The notes under the pieces were generated by a model. That model had not been told where the DNA came from. It did no database searches and saw nothing but the letters and a program-made list of their open reading frames with translations. The position numbers and the translations under genes were made by a program. A stretch of 64,000 nt of DNA from Bradyrhizobiaceae bacterium Ga0074131. GTDB taxonomy: Bacteria > Pseudomonadota > Alphaproteobacteria > Rhizobiales > Xanthobacteraceae. Each line of letters begins with the position of its first letter. Position 1 is the first letter of the stretch. Positions 26,908 to 36,784 of the stretch are shown here, in pieces. Location: NCBI GenBank assembly GCA_001464035.1, contig LNEC01000006.1, positions 310,001-374,000 on the forward strand, written 5' to 3'.

Positions 26908-28880
26908 ATTCCGACCCCTACCGCCTTGCTGTTGGTGTTCCTCAGATTCCGGTACCGCGCCAACGCCCAGAGCGGAAAGAACTTTGGATAGCCATGATAG
27001 CGCAGATAAAACACCCGAGGAAAGCCCGTTGCCGTGTAGCGTTGCTCATCCCACAGACCTTTTTCGGTCTGTGTGCCTATCAGGTACTCCACGCCACGCG
27101 CGACCGCCGGATGCCCGACCTCGCCCGCTGCCATCAGCCCAAGCAAGGCCCATGCCGTTTGCGAGGCGGTGGTGGGAGCGCCCTCGAAACCTTTATAGTC
27201 GAGTCGGTAGCTGATGGCATCCTCACCCCAGCCGCCATCCGCGTTCTGTATCGACAGCAGCCAGTTCACGGCCTTGCGCATCGCGGGGTCCTGGTGGTCG
27301 ACGCCAGCGGCGTTCAGCGCGCACAGCACCGACCAGGTGCCGTAGATGTAGTTGAGTCCCCAGCGGCCATACCACGATCCTTCAGCCAACTGGGTGCGGC
27401 GCAAATAGTCGACGCCATCCGCAACGGCCTTGCTGGTTCGCGCGGTCTCACCGAGCTGTGCCAGCATCGAGACGCAGCGGGCGGTGACGTCCTCGGTCGG
27501 TGGATCGAGCAGCGCGCCATGATCGGAGAAGGGAATGTTGTTGAGGTAGTATTCGAGATTGTTGACGTCGAATGCGGCCCAGCCGCCGTCGCGGCTCTGC
27601 ATGCCTTCGATCCATTCGCGGCCGCGGTCGATCGCGATATCGTATTCGTGGCTTTGGCTGGCGCGCCGGGCGCGGTCCATCGCCATCACCACGACCGCGG
27701 TGTCGTCGAGGTCGGGATAGTAGGCATTGTTGTACTGGAACGCCCAGCCGCCCGGGCGAACCTCGGGCCGCTTCACGGCCCAGTCGCCCTTGATATCGAG
27801 TATCTGCCTTGGCTTGAGCCAATCCAGACCCTGCTTGGCCGGAAGCAACGCCGCTTCGCCGTCGGCTTCGATCAAGGCGTGACAGCTCAGCGCGGTGTCC
27901 CACACCGGCGAGACGCAGGGCTGGCAATAGGCCTCGTGCTCGCCGATCACCAGAAGCCTGTCGATCCCCCTGCGCGTGATGGCGCGGGGCGGATAGTCGG
28001 CTCCCTTGCCCAGCACCTCGTACATCATCACGGTGTTGGCCATCGGCGGATAGATGGCGCCAAGGCCATCTTCGCCGTTCAGCCGCTCCTCGATGAAGGC
28101 GACGGCGGCATCGATAGCGCGGGCACGCAGCTTCTTCGAAAACAGCGGCTCAATCGCCCTCAGAATGCCGTCGAGGCTGCGGAACAGATAGAACCAGCCC
28201 GGGCTTTGATGCGGCGCCTTAACAGTCATTCCGATCGAATGCGGTGGCTGAAGGAACAACTCGTCGATCCCGACGCCGCTGACGTTCTTGGCGCGCGGCT
28301 TCAGCGCCGCCAGCACCATCAGAGGCACGATGGTGGTCCGAGCCCAGTAGGAGATCTTGTTGAGATGGAACGGCGACCACATCGGCAGCAGCATGATCTC
28401 GACCGGCAATACCGGCACGCTACGCCAGGTCAGCACCCCGAACATCGCCAGCATGAAACGCGTAAATACATTGCTGTGGATCGCGCCGCCGCGCGAGCGG
28501 ATCGCCTCGCGCGCCCGCGCCATGTGCTTGGCATCGGGGGAATCGCCGATCATCTTCAGCGCGAAATAGGACTTCACGCTGGCGCTCATCTCAAAAGCGC
28601 CGTCATGCACCAGCGACCAGCCGCCATGGGCACCCTGAACCCGGCGCAGATAATTCGCGATCTTGCCCTCGAGTTCGTGATCGACCGGCTCGCCGAGATA
28701 GTGGCGAAGCAACACATATTCCGCCGGGATGGTGCAATCGGCTTCAAGTTCGAACACCAGGTGCCCGTCCGGCTGCCGGTAGCCGAGCAACCCCTGCGTC
28801 GCCGAGGCGATGCTCGCCTCCAGGGCGCCACCGCTTTGATTTCCAACTGATCTATTGCCGGAATGCATGTCGCTCGACAT
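26904..28880 (-). CDS. shc: HpnF, squalene-hopene cyclase
   Basis: About 658 residues. The catalytic acid motif D-x-D-D is present as PDLDDTAVV, and several QW repeats can be read (QSRDGGWAAF, QLAEGSWYGRWG, QNADGGWGED, QTEKGLWDEQRYT). The enzyme cyclises squalene to hopene and diplopterol on the inner membrane. The start is uncertain: a TTG at 28934 overlaps the hpnE stop (TTGA), but the ATG at 28880, next to an agaggg sequence, gives an N-terminus of the length I recall for Rhodopseudomonas enzymes. Sits between hpnE and hpnG in a tightly packed operon. Confidence 0.95.
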   Translation of the reverse strand: MSSDMHSGNRSVGNQSGGALEASIASATQGLLGYRQPDGHLVFELEADCTIPAEYVLLRHYLGEPVDHELEGKIANYLRRVQGAHGGWSLVHDGAFEMSASVKSYFALKMIGDSPDAKHMARAREAIRSRGGAIHSNVFTRFMLAMFGVLTWRSVPVLPVEIMLLPMWSPFHLNKISYWARTTIVPLMVLAALKPRAKNVSGVGIDELFLQPPHSIGMTVKAPHQSPGWFYLFRSLDGILRAIEPLFSKKLRARAIDAAVAFIEERLNGEDGLGAIYPPMANTVMMYEVLGKGADYPPRAITRRGIDRLLVIGEHEAYCQPCVSPVWDTALSCHALIEADGEAALLPAKQGLDWLKPRQILDIKGDWAVKRPEVRPGGWAFQYNNAYYPDLDDTAVVVMAMDRARRASQSHEYDIAIDRGREWIEGMQSRDGGWAAFDVNNLEYYLNNIPFSDHGALLDPPTEDVTARCVSMLAQLGETARTSKAVADGVDYLRRTQLAEGSWYGRWGLNYIYGTWSVLCALNAAGVDHQDPAMRKAVNWLLSIQNADGGWGEDAISYRLDYKGFEGAPTTASQTAWALLGLMAAGEVGHPAVARGVEYLIGTQTEKGLWDEQRYTATGFPRVFYLRYHGYPKFFPLWALARYRNLRNTNSKAVGVGM

Positions 28881-28930
28881 CCCTCTATTGCCCTGGGGTC
28901 TCGCCGGAGACCACGGTACTGGCGTCCCGG

Positions 28931-30184
28931 TCAAGCCTGACGCATGGCGAGGACGAGATCGGCGGCGCGGTTGCCCGACCGCACAGATCCCTCGATGGTG
29001 GCCGGCAACCCCGTATCAGTCCAGTCGCCGGCAAGGAACAGGTTCTTGTAAGCCGTTACAGCGCCCGGCCGCAGCGCGTTCTGCTCCGGCGTGGCCTCGA
29101 ACGTGGCGCGGCGCTCGCGCACGATCTGCCAGGGCGGCAAGTCGCCCCCGACGCCCGCGGCCTTGCAGATGTCCCGCCAGATCGCCTGCGCCAGTTCCTC
29201 GCGCGGCATATCCACCAGCCGCTCGCCGTTGCTGATGGTGACCGACAGGCGCTGCGGGAACGCGAACAGCCATTCCACCAAGCCGCCGACGACGCCAAGC
29301 AGAGCCGGCTGCCCCTTCGGCGGATCGAAGCGGAAATGCGCATTGACGATGGCACGGAATTTCGTAGGCGTTTTCAGGCCAGGCAGCAGCGCGGCGGCCG
29401 GGCGTGGCGGAACCGCCAATACCACGGCGTCGCCAGGCTGGATGGCAATGCTGCTGTCACCGAATTTCAATTCACCGAGACGGTCCGCCGACATGGAGAA
29501 TCCGCGCAGCTCATGGCCAAACGAGATAGTGGCCGCCCTGCACTGCAGCAGTTTGATTGCCGGTTCGACCAGCACCGCGCTGAGGCCATCGCGCGCGATC
29601 AGCGGACGGCAGGCCTGACCTCCCGCCAGCAGCGTTTCCCGCACCACAGCGCCGGCGAGGCCTGCCGACCCCTCCGGCGGGTCGACGTTCAACGCTGCGA
29701 GCAGCAGCGGTTGCACCAGCCGCTGGTAAAGCGTCCCGTCGCACGGGATCGCGTCGCCTACCCGCTTGCTCTGGGCTGCCCAGATCAACGGCATCAGCGC
29801 CAGATAATCGCGCACGCTGGTGTCCGGGACACGGCGCGCTTCGTCAAAGATCCACAGCGGCAGCCGGCTCTCGCCGAGATCAAGTTGCCAGCGCTGCCCG
29901 GTCGCGAGATCGACAAAGGGGAATTGCGCGCGCTTCGGGCCGACCAGTCCAGCCTCGGTGCCGATCGACTTGGCGTAATCAACCGCCGCCCGGTTGCCGG
30001 AAAGCAGGAGATGGTTGCCGTTGTCGATGGTGAGGTTGGTCGCCGCATCGAAATACGACCGGCATCGGCCGCCGGCCTGCTGCGTGGCCTCGTGCAGGTG
30101 CACCCTGCAATTCGCGTTCGCCAGCCGAACGGCGGCGGCCAGGCCCGAAATTCCAGCGCCGATGATATGGATCGTCTTCTGCAT
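28931..30184 (-). CDS. hpnE: HpnE, hydroxysqualene dehydroxylase (FAD amine-oxidase fold)
   Basis: The 417-residue protein begins QKTIHIIGAGISGLAAAVRLA, a Rossmann FAD site, with HEATQQAGGRCRSYFD after it and a C-terminal FLAGDWTDTGLPATIEGSVRSGNRAAD that closes the FAD pocket. HpnE reduces hydroxysqualene to squalene as the third step of the HpnC-D-E route. The ATG at 30184 shares one base with the hpnD stop (TGATG), so translation is coupled; upstream frame extension overlaps hpnD and is discarded. Confidence 0.93.
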   Translation of the reverse strand: MQKTIHIIGAGISGLAAAVRLANANCRVHLHEATQQAGGRCRSYFDAATNLTIDNGNHLLLSGNRAAVDYAKSIGTEAGLVGPKRAQFPFVDLATGQRWQLDLGESRLPLWIFDEARRVPDTSVRDYLALMPLIWAAQSKRVGDAIPCDGTLYQRLVQPLLLAALNVDPPEGSAGLAGAVVRETLLAGGQACRPLIARDGLSAVLVEPAIKLLQCRAATISFGHELRGFSMSADRLGELKFGDSSIAIQPGDAVVLAVPPRPAAALLPGLKTPTKFRAIVNAHFRFDPPKGQPALLGVVGGLVEWLFAFPQRLSVTISNGERLVDMPREELAQAIWRDICKAAGVGGDLPPWQIVRERRATFEATPEQNALRPGAVTAYKNLFLAGDWTDTGLPATIEGSVRSGNRAADLVLAMRQA

Positions 30185-31023
30185 CAGATGAACGCGTAGC
30201 GAAGGATGATCAGGATGCGGGCCATCTTGTTCAGGCGGACCGGCGCGCGCGGCGCGACGAACCCCCTGATGACCAGCAGTTCGAGAATCGCACGGTAATA
30301 TTTCGCCATGATCCTGGGCGCGCGCACGAGCCGCCGCGGGTTGCGGCACATGACCTCGTCGGCTTTCTCGAAATGCGCCCGCGCGCGCGCCACCAGCGGC
30401 GCGCACACTTTCGGCAGCGACGGATCGGCGGTCACCTTGCTTGGATCGGTCGAGGTGATCCCGGCGTGCAGCAGTCCTTCGCGCGGCAGATAGAGCCGGC
30501 CGATGCCGGCATCCTCATCGATGTCTCGCAGGATATTGGTCAATTGCAGCGCGCAGCCCAGATGATGCGCAAGCAGGATGCCGTCGGTCTCGGCGAGACC
30601 GAACACCCGGACCGACAGCCGTCCGACCGCGCTGGCGACGCGGTCGCAATACAGATCGAGCGTCGCAAGATCCGGTGCCCTGATATCCTGCGGCACGTCC
30701 ATCTCCATGCCATCGACGATGGCCAGGAAATCCTCGCGCCTGAGGTCAAACCGCCGAACCGATGGCACGTAGTCACGCAATCGCGCGGGCGGATGACCTT
30801 CATACAACGCGTTGATGTCATCGCGCCACTGCTGCAGCGCGGCCAGCCGCACGTCGCGCGGACCATCGGAATCCGCGATATCGTCGACCTGCCGGCAAAA
30901 GCTGTAGATCTGAAACATCGCCTCGCGCTGCGCGTGCGGCAGAATGCGCATCGCCGCGTAGAACGAACTGCCGGACGCGGATGTCCCGTAACTGGCGCTG
31001 GCGGCCGCGGTCTCGAGCGTCAT
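30184..31023 (-). CDS. hpnD: HpnD, presqualene diphosphate synthase
   Basis: A 279-residue trans-isoprenyl diphosphate synthase of the squalene/phytoene type. The two aspartate-rich motifs that bind Mg-diphosphate are RQVDDIADSD near residues 44-53 and NILRDIDEDAGIGRLYLP near 160-180. HpnD condenses two farnesyl diphosphates to presqualene diphosphate. Starts at ATG 31023, overlapping hpnC by four bases (ATGA); ends by sharing a base with hpnE. Confidence 0.94.
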   Translation of the reverse strand: MTLETAAASASYGTSASGSSFYAAMRILPHAQREAMFQIYSFCRQVDDIADSDGPRDVRLAALQQWRDDINALYEGHPPARLRDYVPSVRRFDLRREDFLAIVDGMEMDVPQDIRAPDLATLDLYCDRVASAVGRLSVRVFGLAETDGILLAHHLGCALQLTNILRDIDEDAGIGRLYLPREGLLHAGITSTDPSKVTADPSLPKVCAPLVARARAHFEKADEVMCRNPRRLVRAPRIMAKYYRAILELLVIRGFVAPRAPVRLNKMARILIILRYAFI

Positions 31024-31898
31024 GCGCCTGCCGCCGGCTTGGACACGGGCCGTCGTCCGACCGCGCGGCGGGTGATCTCACTGACGACCCCGCCGAGACC
31101 ATGAGCGAGCAATTCCAGCGCGCCGAGATGAACCCTTTCGCTGAGGGGATCGCGCACTTTCAGCAATCCGACGATCTTATCGGCGAACGCCTGGATCACG
31201 GAGATTTCGCATCCCAGCCTGACATCCCTCACTTCGGCGCTGAGCGATCTGCTTTCGTCGAGCAGCGCCCCGGTGCGCACCGCGAGCGCATGCAGGCATC
31301 GCAGCAGCGGCGGCGATGCCTGCCGCTGTCCAAGCTCCTCGACGGAAGCGCCGGCGGCGTCGAGCGCGTCGCGCGGCAGATAAACCCGGTTGAGATCGCG
31401 AAAATCCTTGCCGCAGTCCTGCAGGTGATTGTTGATTTGCAGGCCGGCGCAGAGCGCGTCTGAGGCCGCCCAGGTCGACGTGCTCTCGCCGTGAACGTCG
31501 AGCATGAAGCGGCCGACCGGCATCGCCGAGTACCGGCAGTAGTGAAGCACTTCGTCCCAGTTCTCATAGCGTAGCTTGGTCACATCCATCCGGAAGGCGA
31601 TCAGAACATCGAGCGCGTGGCGCGGGGGCATCGAACGCGCAGCCAGCGCGTGGCGCAGATTGACCGCCTCGGGCTGGGTATCGCCGTTGCCCAGCAATTC
31701 CGCCTCGAGCAGATCCAGAAGCCCGAGCTTCTCCTGCGCGGCCAGCGTCGCATGGTCGGCGATGTCATCCGCGGTTCGCACGAAATTGTAGAACGCGAGT
31801 ATCAGCGCCCGGTGCCGCGGGTGAATGATCCACGACGCCACCGGAAAGTTCTCGTCGCGGTGAGTCTTGCCGGACCGCAATTCGCTCGCGCTGGTCAT
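31020..31898 (-). CDS. hpnC: HpnC, hydroxysqualene synthase
   Basis: A 292-residue squalene/phytoene synthase-like protein, first gene of the operon. FVRTADDIADHA is the first aspartate motif; the second region reads NNHLQDCGKDFRDLNRVYLP, the spaced version usual for HpnC. It converts presqualene diphosphate to hydroxysqualene. The ATG at 31898 (MTSASELRSGKTHRDENFPVAS) is chosen because the family sequence begins there. About 200 bases of AT-richer DNA precede it and should hold the operon promoter; TTGGTT-N17-TATATG on the minus strand near 31981-32010 is a weak candidate. Confidence 0.94.
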   Translation of the reverse strand: MTSASELRSGKTHRDENFPVASWIIHPRHRALILAFYNFVRTADDIADHATLAAQEKLGLLDLLEAELLGNGDTQPEAVNLRHALAARSMPPRHALDVLIAFRMDVTKLRYENWDEVLHYCRYSAMPVGRFMLDVHGESTSTWAASDALCAGLQINNHLQDCGKDFRDLNRVYLPRDALDAAGASVEELGQRQASPPLLRCLHALAVRTGALLDESRSLSAEVRDVRLGCEISVIQAFADKIVGLLKVRDPLSERVHLGALELLAHGLGGVVSEITRRAVGRRPVSKPAAGA

Positions 31899-32096
31899 CA
31901 AGGACTGGCTACATTCCTCAGGGCATGGTGACGACGCATGCGCTGGCCGAGGCCGGCTCATGCGCATCGATCGCAAACCCCATATAGGGGAATACGATGC
32001 CAAAACCAATGCTATCTGCGATTTCCCGCAAATTCAGAAGGCGTCCTAACGAGCCCCGGCAGCGCCCGCTGCGGCGATGACAGCGGCCGAAAGCCC

Positions 32097-32336
32097 TTAT
32101 TGGCCGTTGTTTTTGAGCACCTGATTGCAGGCCGCAGTCAGCTTGGGACGGTTCTGCTGAAGACAGGCCAGGATCGTGAAATCGCCCTGATCGATGACTG
32201 GACGGCAGTAGCGCTGAACGTCGCGCGAACAGGCCGCCTGCTCTTGCGGCGTGCCGCTGCGCTGCTGCTGGGCGACGGCGCCGGTCGCAGCCGATACCGA
32301 CAAGAGCGTGAGAGCCAATAGAAATTTAAGCATCAT
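32097..32336 (-). CDS. Small exported cysteine-containing protein
   Basis: The 79-residue product has a signal peptide (MMLKFLLALTLLSVSAATGAVA, cleaved before QQQRSG) and a short mature part with four cysteines in the pattern ACSRDVQRYCRPVIDQGDFTILACLQQNRPKLTAACNQVL. This resembles single cysteine-rich repeats of the Golgi-apparatus-protein-1 type found in small Bradyrhizobium proteins. Function unknown. It lies upstream of hpnC on the same strand, 198 bases away, and is probably transcribed separately. Confidence 0.75.
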   Translation of the reverse strand: MMLKFLLALTLLSVSAATGAVAQQQRSGTPQEQAACSRDVQRYCRPVIDQGDFTILACLQQNRPKLTAACNQVLKNNGQ

Positions 32337-32800
32337 CTTCCTTCATTGTGACAGTAGGTGATTTCCGATCCAAACCCCGCGGGGCGCAAGATCGAGGCGC
32401 AGCGAACTGCGGTTTGCGAGCCGTCAGAAGCACTGCAAAATGCGGCCAAATTTACGGCGACTCCCGCGCTTTGGAGTGGAACTGGGCGATAAGCGCAACT
32501 ATTTGATACTCCAGACGTTATTTGTTGGACGACCTTTTTCGCTCGACGATGTTGCAGGAGACCCTGGCGGATCGCTACATGGAGTGCGAATCGCGGCGAG
32601 AGATTCCGGTGTCGATCTTGCGGATCTGAACAAATGGGGTTCTTCGGCGTTATGATGGTCTTTGCGGGGACTCGGGCCTCGGTGACGGCAGCAGCCGTCC
32701 CCCGTCATTTGAACCTAACACACTACGGCGACACTAAATCTTCGATGCGGCGCGACGGCTCTGGTATCAGAACGTCAATTCAAAAACGGGATACTTCGAT
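32337..32800. other. Divergent intergenic region without a gene
   Basis: 464 bases between two divergent genes for small exported proteins. A 71-residue frame at 32440-32655 has no ribosome site or motif. AT-richer bases around 32490-32535 and 32720-32790 are likely promoter DNA for the flanking genes but no clear consensus is seen. Confidence 0.5.
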
Positions 32801-33304
32801 ATGAAACTCTATGATTCCGGCTTGTTCGGACAGGCGATCAAGGCTGCAGGTATCGGCGCTGCGCTGATGTTCTCGGTTTCAGCAGGCCATGCCCAATCGG
32901 GGCCTTTTGCCGGCTTTGACGGATCATGGGCGGGCAACGGCACGGTGGCGCTCTCCGACGGAACGATCGAGCGCATCCGATGCAAGGCCGCCTACAAGGT
33001 CAACGGCAGCGGAATGGGATTGAAGCAGAATCTCGACTGCGCCAGCGACAGCTACAAATTCAACCTGAGCAGCGACGTCACCAGCAATGGCGACCGAATT
33101 TCCGGCAACTGGAGCGAGAAGAGCCGGAACATTTTCGGCAACCTGCAGGGGACTGCCGGCGGTGGCCAGATCGAAGTGTTCGTCGAGGCTTCCGGATTTG
33201 CCGCCAACCTGACGTTGAAGACCACCGGTAACAAGCAGACCGTCCAGATCAGCTCGAAGGGTGAAATCAGGGGCGTGAACATCACAATGTCGAAGGGCGG
33301 CTAA
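32801..33304 (+). CDS. Conserved exported protein of unknown function
   Basis: The 167-residue product has a signal peptide (residues about 8-31, IKAAGIGAALMFSVSAGHAQ) and a predicted all-beta mature domain: FAGFDGSWAGNGTVALSDGTIERIRCKAAYKV, LDCASDSYKFNLSSDV, GDRISGNWSEKSRNIFGNLQG, IEVFVEASGFAANLTLKT. The alternating strands and the paired cysteines suggest a small beta-barrel. I recall similar proteins in Bradyrhizobiaceae without a named function. Between hpnC and the second RND gene, on the opposite strand. Confidence 0.8.
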   Translation: MKLYDSGLFGQAIKAAGIGAALMFSVSAGHAQSGPFAGFDGSWAGNGTVALSDGTIERIRCKAAYKVNGSGMGLKQNLDCASDSYKFNLSSDVTSNGDRISGNWSEKSRNIFGNLQGTAGGGQIEVFVEASGFAANLTLKTTGNKQTVQISSKGEIRGVNITMSKGG

Positions 33305-33440
33305 CCGTCCACGGCCAAACTGCTCGCTCCGCGGGCTTCGCGCCATCAGGGCCCGGTGCTGAACTGGGCCCTGTGGCTTGAGATGCTCTTTACAAGGGCG
33401 GACCAATCCGCGTTCAGTGCGGGCCGGCTTCGCTTGACCG

Positions 33441-35807
33441 CTATCGAGTCCCGCGAAGACGCTGCGACAAGTTTATCAGCCACATCGCCGTCGGTCGCAG
33501 GATGAAGAGATCCGCGATGAGGGCTGCGACCATCGCAAAGGCGCTGAGCCAGCCGAACAGGCGCAACGACGGCAGGTCGGAAAACACCGTCACGACCAGA
33601 CCGCAGGCCAGCACCAGCGTGGTCAGAATCAGCGCCGGACCAACCAGCACGGTCGCGCGCTCGACCGCCAGAGCCGGATCGATGTCGGGCGTGGTCTCCA
33701 TGCGCAACCGGTTGAGGAAGTGAATGGTCGCACTGAGGCCGAGGCCGAACGACACCGTCAGCGCCACTACGCTGGCGAATTGCAGCCCCTCTCCCAGTAT
33801 CCACAGCACGGTGCCGGAAAGGACCACCGGAAAGATGCCGGGCAGGATGGAAGCCAACATCACGACCCACGAGCGGAACGCAAGACCGATAAAGACCGCG
33901 ACCAGCGCGAATTCGATGGTCAGTCCTGCGTTGAGCTTCGCGATCATGTTGGCGCTGTTGCGCGCCGCGATCGCCGACAGTCCGGTGACGGCGATCTCAA
34001 AGCCCTGATATTTCGCCCGAACGGCATTCAGGGCGCTGTCGAGCTTATCAACCACGGGCAGGATCGCACTCGAATCGAGGTCCGGCACCCTGCCCGAAAC
34101 TACCACCGCGTCCTGATCGGCCGAGATAAAGCGCCGGACCAGATGCTCCGGGATCACGCCGACATACTCCTTCAAGGTCGCGACATCGGAACTGCCGGCT
34201 TTTTCAGCCAGCCAGCGGCGCAGCGTCTCGAGCGACCAGACGTTGCCGACGCCGGCCTGGCTTTCAACCATCGAGTGCACGTCGGCGATGGCATTCAGGG
34301 TTTCCGGCGCATACAGCGACGCACCCTTGGGGAACTCTATCAGGATGTCGATCGGATTGGCGCCGGTCAGCTTGGCGTCGAGCCGCCCGCTGGCCGCCAC
34401 CGCCTGCTGCTTGTCGGGGACCTGATCGGCAAGCCGGTAACGCGGTTCGAGATTTGCATAGATTACGCCGAGACCGCCGACGATCACCACCGCGATCAGG
34501 CTGAACAGCCCGGGACGGCTGACCATGCGCACGGCGATCCAGTAGCAAAAGGCGCGCAGTGCGTTGACACCGGCGTCGGCCGCCTGGAACCTGGCGGCAA
34601 AAACCTGTTCGTTGCGCACCAGCAGCACCCCGAACACCGGGACCAGCGACAGCACCGCGAGCAACGCGATGACGGTCGCCGCAAGGCCGGCCTCACCGAA
34701 CGTGCGAATCAAATCCGAATCCGAGAACTGCAGCGCCAGGAAGGAGATTCCCGCGGTGGCATGGGTCAGCACGCAGGCCGGTCCGACAACCAGAACGGCG
34801 TTGCGGAAGGCGGAGAACCGGTCTTCGCCGGCGAGCAGCCGATCGCGCGCGGCGAATGTCAGCTGCATCGAATCCGAGAAACTGATCACCATGATCAACG
34901 GCGTCATCACGTTCAGGAACATGTTGAGGCTGAATCCCGCCCAGCCGAGGATGCCGAGCGACAGCAGAATGGCGAGCAGCGGCGGAAACGCCGCCACGAT
35001 CATGAACGACACCTTGCGGAAGAACAGGATCGCGATCAGGCATCCCGCCAGGATGCCGGCGGCGTTGTAGATCAAACCGTCGCGTTCGACCGCGTTGCGG
35101 ATTTCGAGCTGCATGACCGGAACACCTGACAGTTCCTTGGTCAGCCCGGTATCGGCGAGATCCTCGGCCATCACCTTGCGAATTTCGCCGATGGTGTTTT
35201 TCAACCCGTTATTGCCGACAATCGACGGCTCCAGCGAAAGTACAATCAGCGCCAGCGTGCCATCTTCCGAAAGCAGCTTGCCGCGGATAATCTCGTTGGT
35301 TTTGACGGTTTCGATGAACTCGTCGTAGTCGGCGCCTTCCGGCAGATCGGCTGGAAACAGCGCGGCGGGCAGCTTGCCCGGTGCCGGCGCCTGACGCGCC
35401 GAGAACAGCGAGATCAGGCCCCGCGTGCCTTCGACGAGTTGCAGGTCCGTGACCAGGTTCCGGATTTTTTCCAGATTGTCCCGGCGCAGCAGGGTCTTGC
35501 CCTCGACCACGACCAGCACGTCGAATTCGGTCGAGGGGAAGCGCTTGGTGACTTCCTCATACTGCCGGTATTCCTTGGTGTTGGAACGGAACAGTTGGCT
35601 GAGCGAATCGTCGATCTTGATACGCTGGATGCCGAACAGAGCCCCGATCACCATCGCAAACAGAATGATGCAGGACAGGATGGGCGCGCGCATGGCGATC
35701 AAGCCGATCCGCTCCAGACCAAAAGCGATGCTCAGCGCCGGCTTTCGTGATTTCGTCACTTCCGGGTCGACCGTGTTTCGTTCGAGCATGCCCTGTCCAG
35801 TTCTCAC
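33441..35807 (-). CDS. RND/MMPL family transporter, second exporter of the hopanoid region
   Basis: A 788-residue protein with the same two-fold plan as HpnN: an N-terminal helix (APILSCIILFAMVIGALFGI), a periplasmic loop with IKIDDSLSQLFRSNTKEYRQYEE, five helices around residues 245-395 with VISFSDSMQLTFAARDR, then a second loop and bundle ending near residue 780. The family exports lipids and hydrophobic compounds. Its place between hpnC and the hpnP locus suggests a lipid or hopanoid cargo, but no direct sign of substrate is visible. Start taken as the ATG at 35807; ATG at 35789 (MLERN) is also possible. Confidence 0.88.
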   Translation of the reverse strand: MRTGQGMLERNTVDPEVTKSRKPALSIAFGLERIGLIAMRAPILSCIILFAMVIGALFGIQRIKIDDSLSQLFRSNTKEYRQYEEVTKRFPSTEFDVLVVVEGKTLLRRDNLEKIRNLVTDLQLVEGTRGLISLFSARQAPAPGKLPAALFPADLPEGADYDEFIETVKTNEIIRGKLLSEDGTLALIVLSLEPSIVGNNGLKNTIGEIRKVMAEDLADTGLTKELSGVPVMQLEIRNAVERDGLIYNAAGILAGCLIAILFFRKVSFMIVAAFPPLLAILLSLGILGWAGFSLNMFLNVMTPLIMVISFSDSMQLTFAARDRLLAGEDRFSAFRNAVLVVGPACVLTHATAGISFLALQFSDSDLIRTFGEAGLAATVIALLAVLSLVPVFGVLLVRNEQVFAARFQAADAGVNALRAFCYWIAVRMVSRPGLFSLIAVVIVGGLGVIYANLEPRYRLADQVPDKQQAVAASGRLDAKLTGANPIDILIEFPKGASLYAPETLNAIADVHSMVESQAGVGNVWSLETLRRWLAEKAGSSDVATLKEYVGVIPEHLVRRFISADQDAVVVSGRVPDLDSSAILPVVDKLDSALNAVRAKYQGFEIAVTGLSAIAARNSANMIAKLNAGLTIEFALVAVFIGLAFRSWVVMLASILPGIFPVVLSGTVLWILGEGLQFASVVALTVSFGLGLSATIHFLNRLRMETTPDIDPALAVERATVLVGPALILTTLVLACGLVVTVFSDLPSLRLFGWLSAFAMVAALIADLFILRPTAMWLINLSQRLRGTR

Positions 35808-36006
35808 ATCCGCTCATCTGTCTAGCTTAGATTCGCCGGGCGCGAAGGAGGCTGAATCGGCTACGTCTGGCCGGCACTAGCCGTTGAAATCATGCGATAA
35901 ATCAGCCGCGAGACGTGTAGCAGGTCTGTCCGGCCCCTCGCAAGCGCACACCCCGCGCCAAATCGGAGCGCAGCGGGCCGTAAAAAGCGGTCAAATCACG
36001 GATTTG

Positions 36007-36771
36007 TCATGCCGGGTCTGGATTCGTTTCGATGCGCGGGAGTGACGGATCGCTGCTTTCGTCCTTCAACGCGACGCCGGTGACCTCCCGGGCCAGGCCC
36101 TCGCGGATCAGCCACGCAATCCTGAAAGCCGCATCCTCGTAACCAAGCCCCCCAGCGTGGATGTTCGACACGCAGTTGCGCTCGGCATCGGTGGTGTCAG
36201 GTCCGGGCGCAAAGGTCAGATAGGCCCCGAGGCTGTCGGGCGCGGACAGGCCAGGCCGCTCACCGATCAACACCACCGCCATTCGGGCGCCGAGAATGGC
36301 GCCGATCTCGTCGCCCAATGCGACCCGCGCGCCGGAGGCGACCACGGCGCAGCCGATTTCGAGTCGCTCCGCCGCCAGTCGTGGAATCAGGCATGCGACC
36401 AGCGGCATCGCGTGCGCATTGACCGCCGTCGGCGACAGCCCATCGCCGAACACGATGGCCAGCCGGCACGAGCCGGCTTGGCGGTCCGTCAGCAGCTGCC
36501 GCGACGCCTCGTCGAGCTTGCGCCCCAGGTCCGGACGCCTCAGATAAACCTTACGGTCGCGCGCGCAACTGGATACTTCCGGGGCTTCGAGGCCGAGCCG
36601 GTCAAGGCCCGCGATCAAGCCTGACACGTCGAAGGCGGCATGAACGGCGTCGCGCGCCCGCGCGTGATCGAGCGTGAATTGAAGCAACGCCCTGGTGGGC
36701 AGACCGGCGCCGGTCCGGCCGAGCCCGACACGCGCCGGGGTAAGGTCCCGCAGATCCCGCAGGGACGGCAA
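36007..36771 (-). CDS. eutC: Ethanolamine ammonia-lyase small subunit EutC
   Basis: The frame reads [42 protein letters not shown], the strongly conserved EutC opening, then [79 protein letters not shown] and a conserved [12 protein letters not shown]. With EutB it forms the adenosylcobalamin-dependent lyase that splits ethanolamine to acetaldehyde and ammonia. The start is unclear: TTG at 36771, 13 bases after the hpnP stop, fits the family; an ATG at 36867 would overlap hpnP. Separated from eutB by hpnP. Confidence 0.9.
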   Translation of the reverse strand: MPSLRDLRDLTPARVGLGRTGAGLPTRALLQFTLDHARARDAVHAAFDVSGLIAGLDRLGLEAPEVSSCARDRKVYLRRPDLGRKLDEASRQLLTDRQAGSCRLAIVFGDGLSPTAVNAHAMPLVACLIPRLAAERLEIGCAVVASGARVALGDEIGAILGARMAVVLIGERPGLSAPDSLGAYLTFAPGPDTTDAERNCVSNIHAGGLGYEDAAFRIAWLIREGLAREVTGVALKDESSDPSLPRIETNPDPA

Positions 36772-36784
36772 TCCCGTGTCGTCG

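Noticed and set aside
26865..28850. A 661-residue plus-strand frame over squalene-hopene cyclase
   Set aside because: Mirror of the cyclase codon pattern; no ribosome site or motif.
33720..35129. A 469-residue plus-strand frame over the second RND transporter gene
   Set aside because: Antisense shadow with charged low-complexity sequence.
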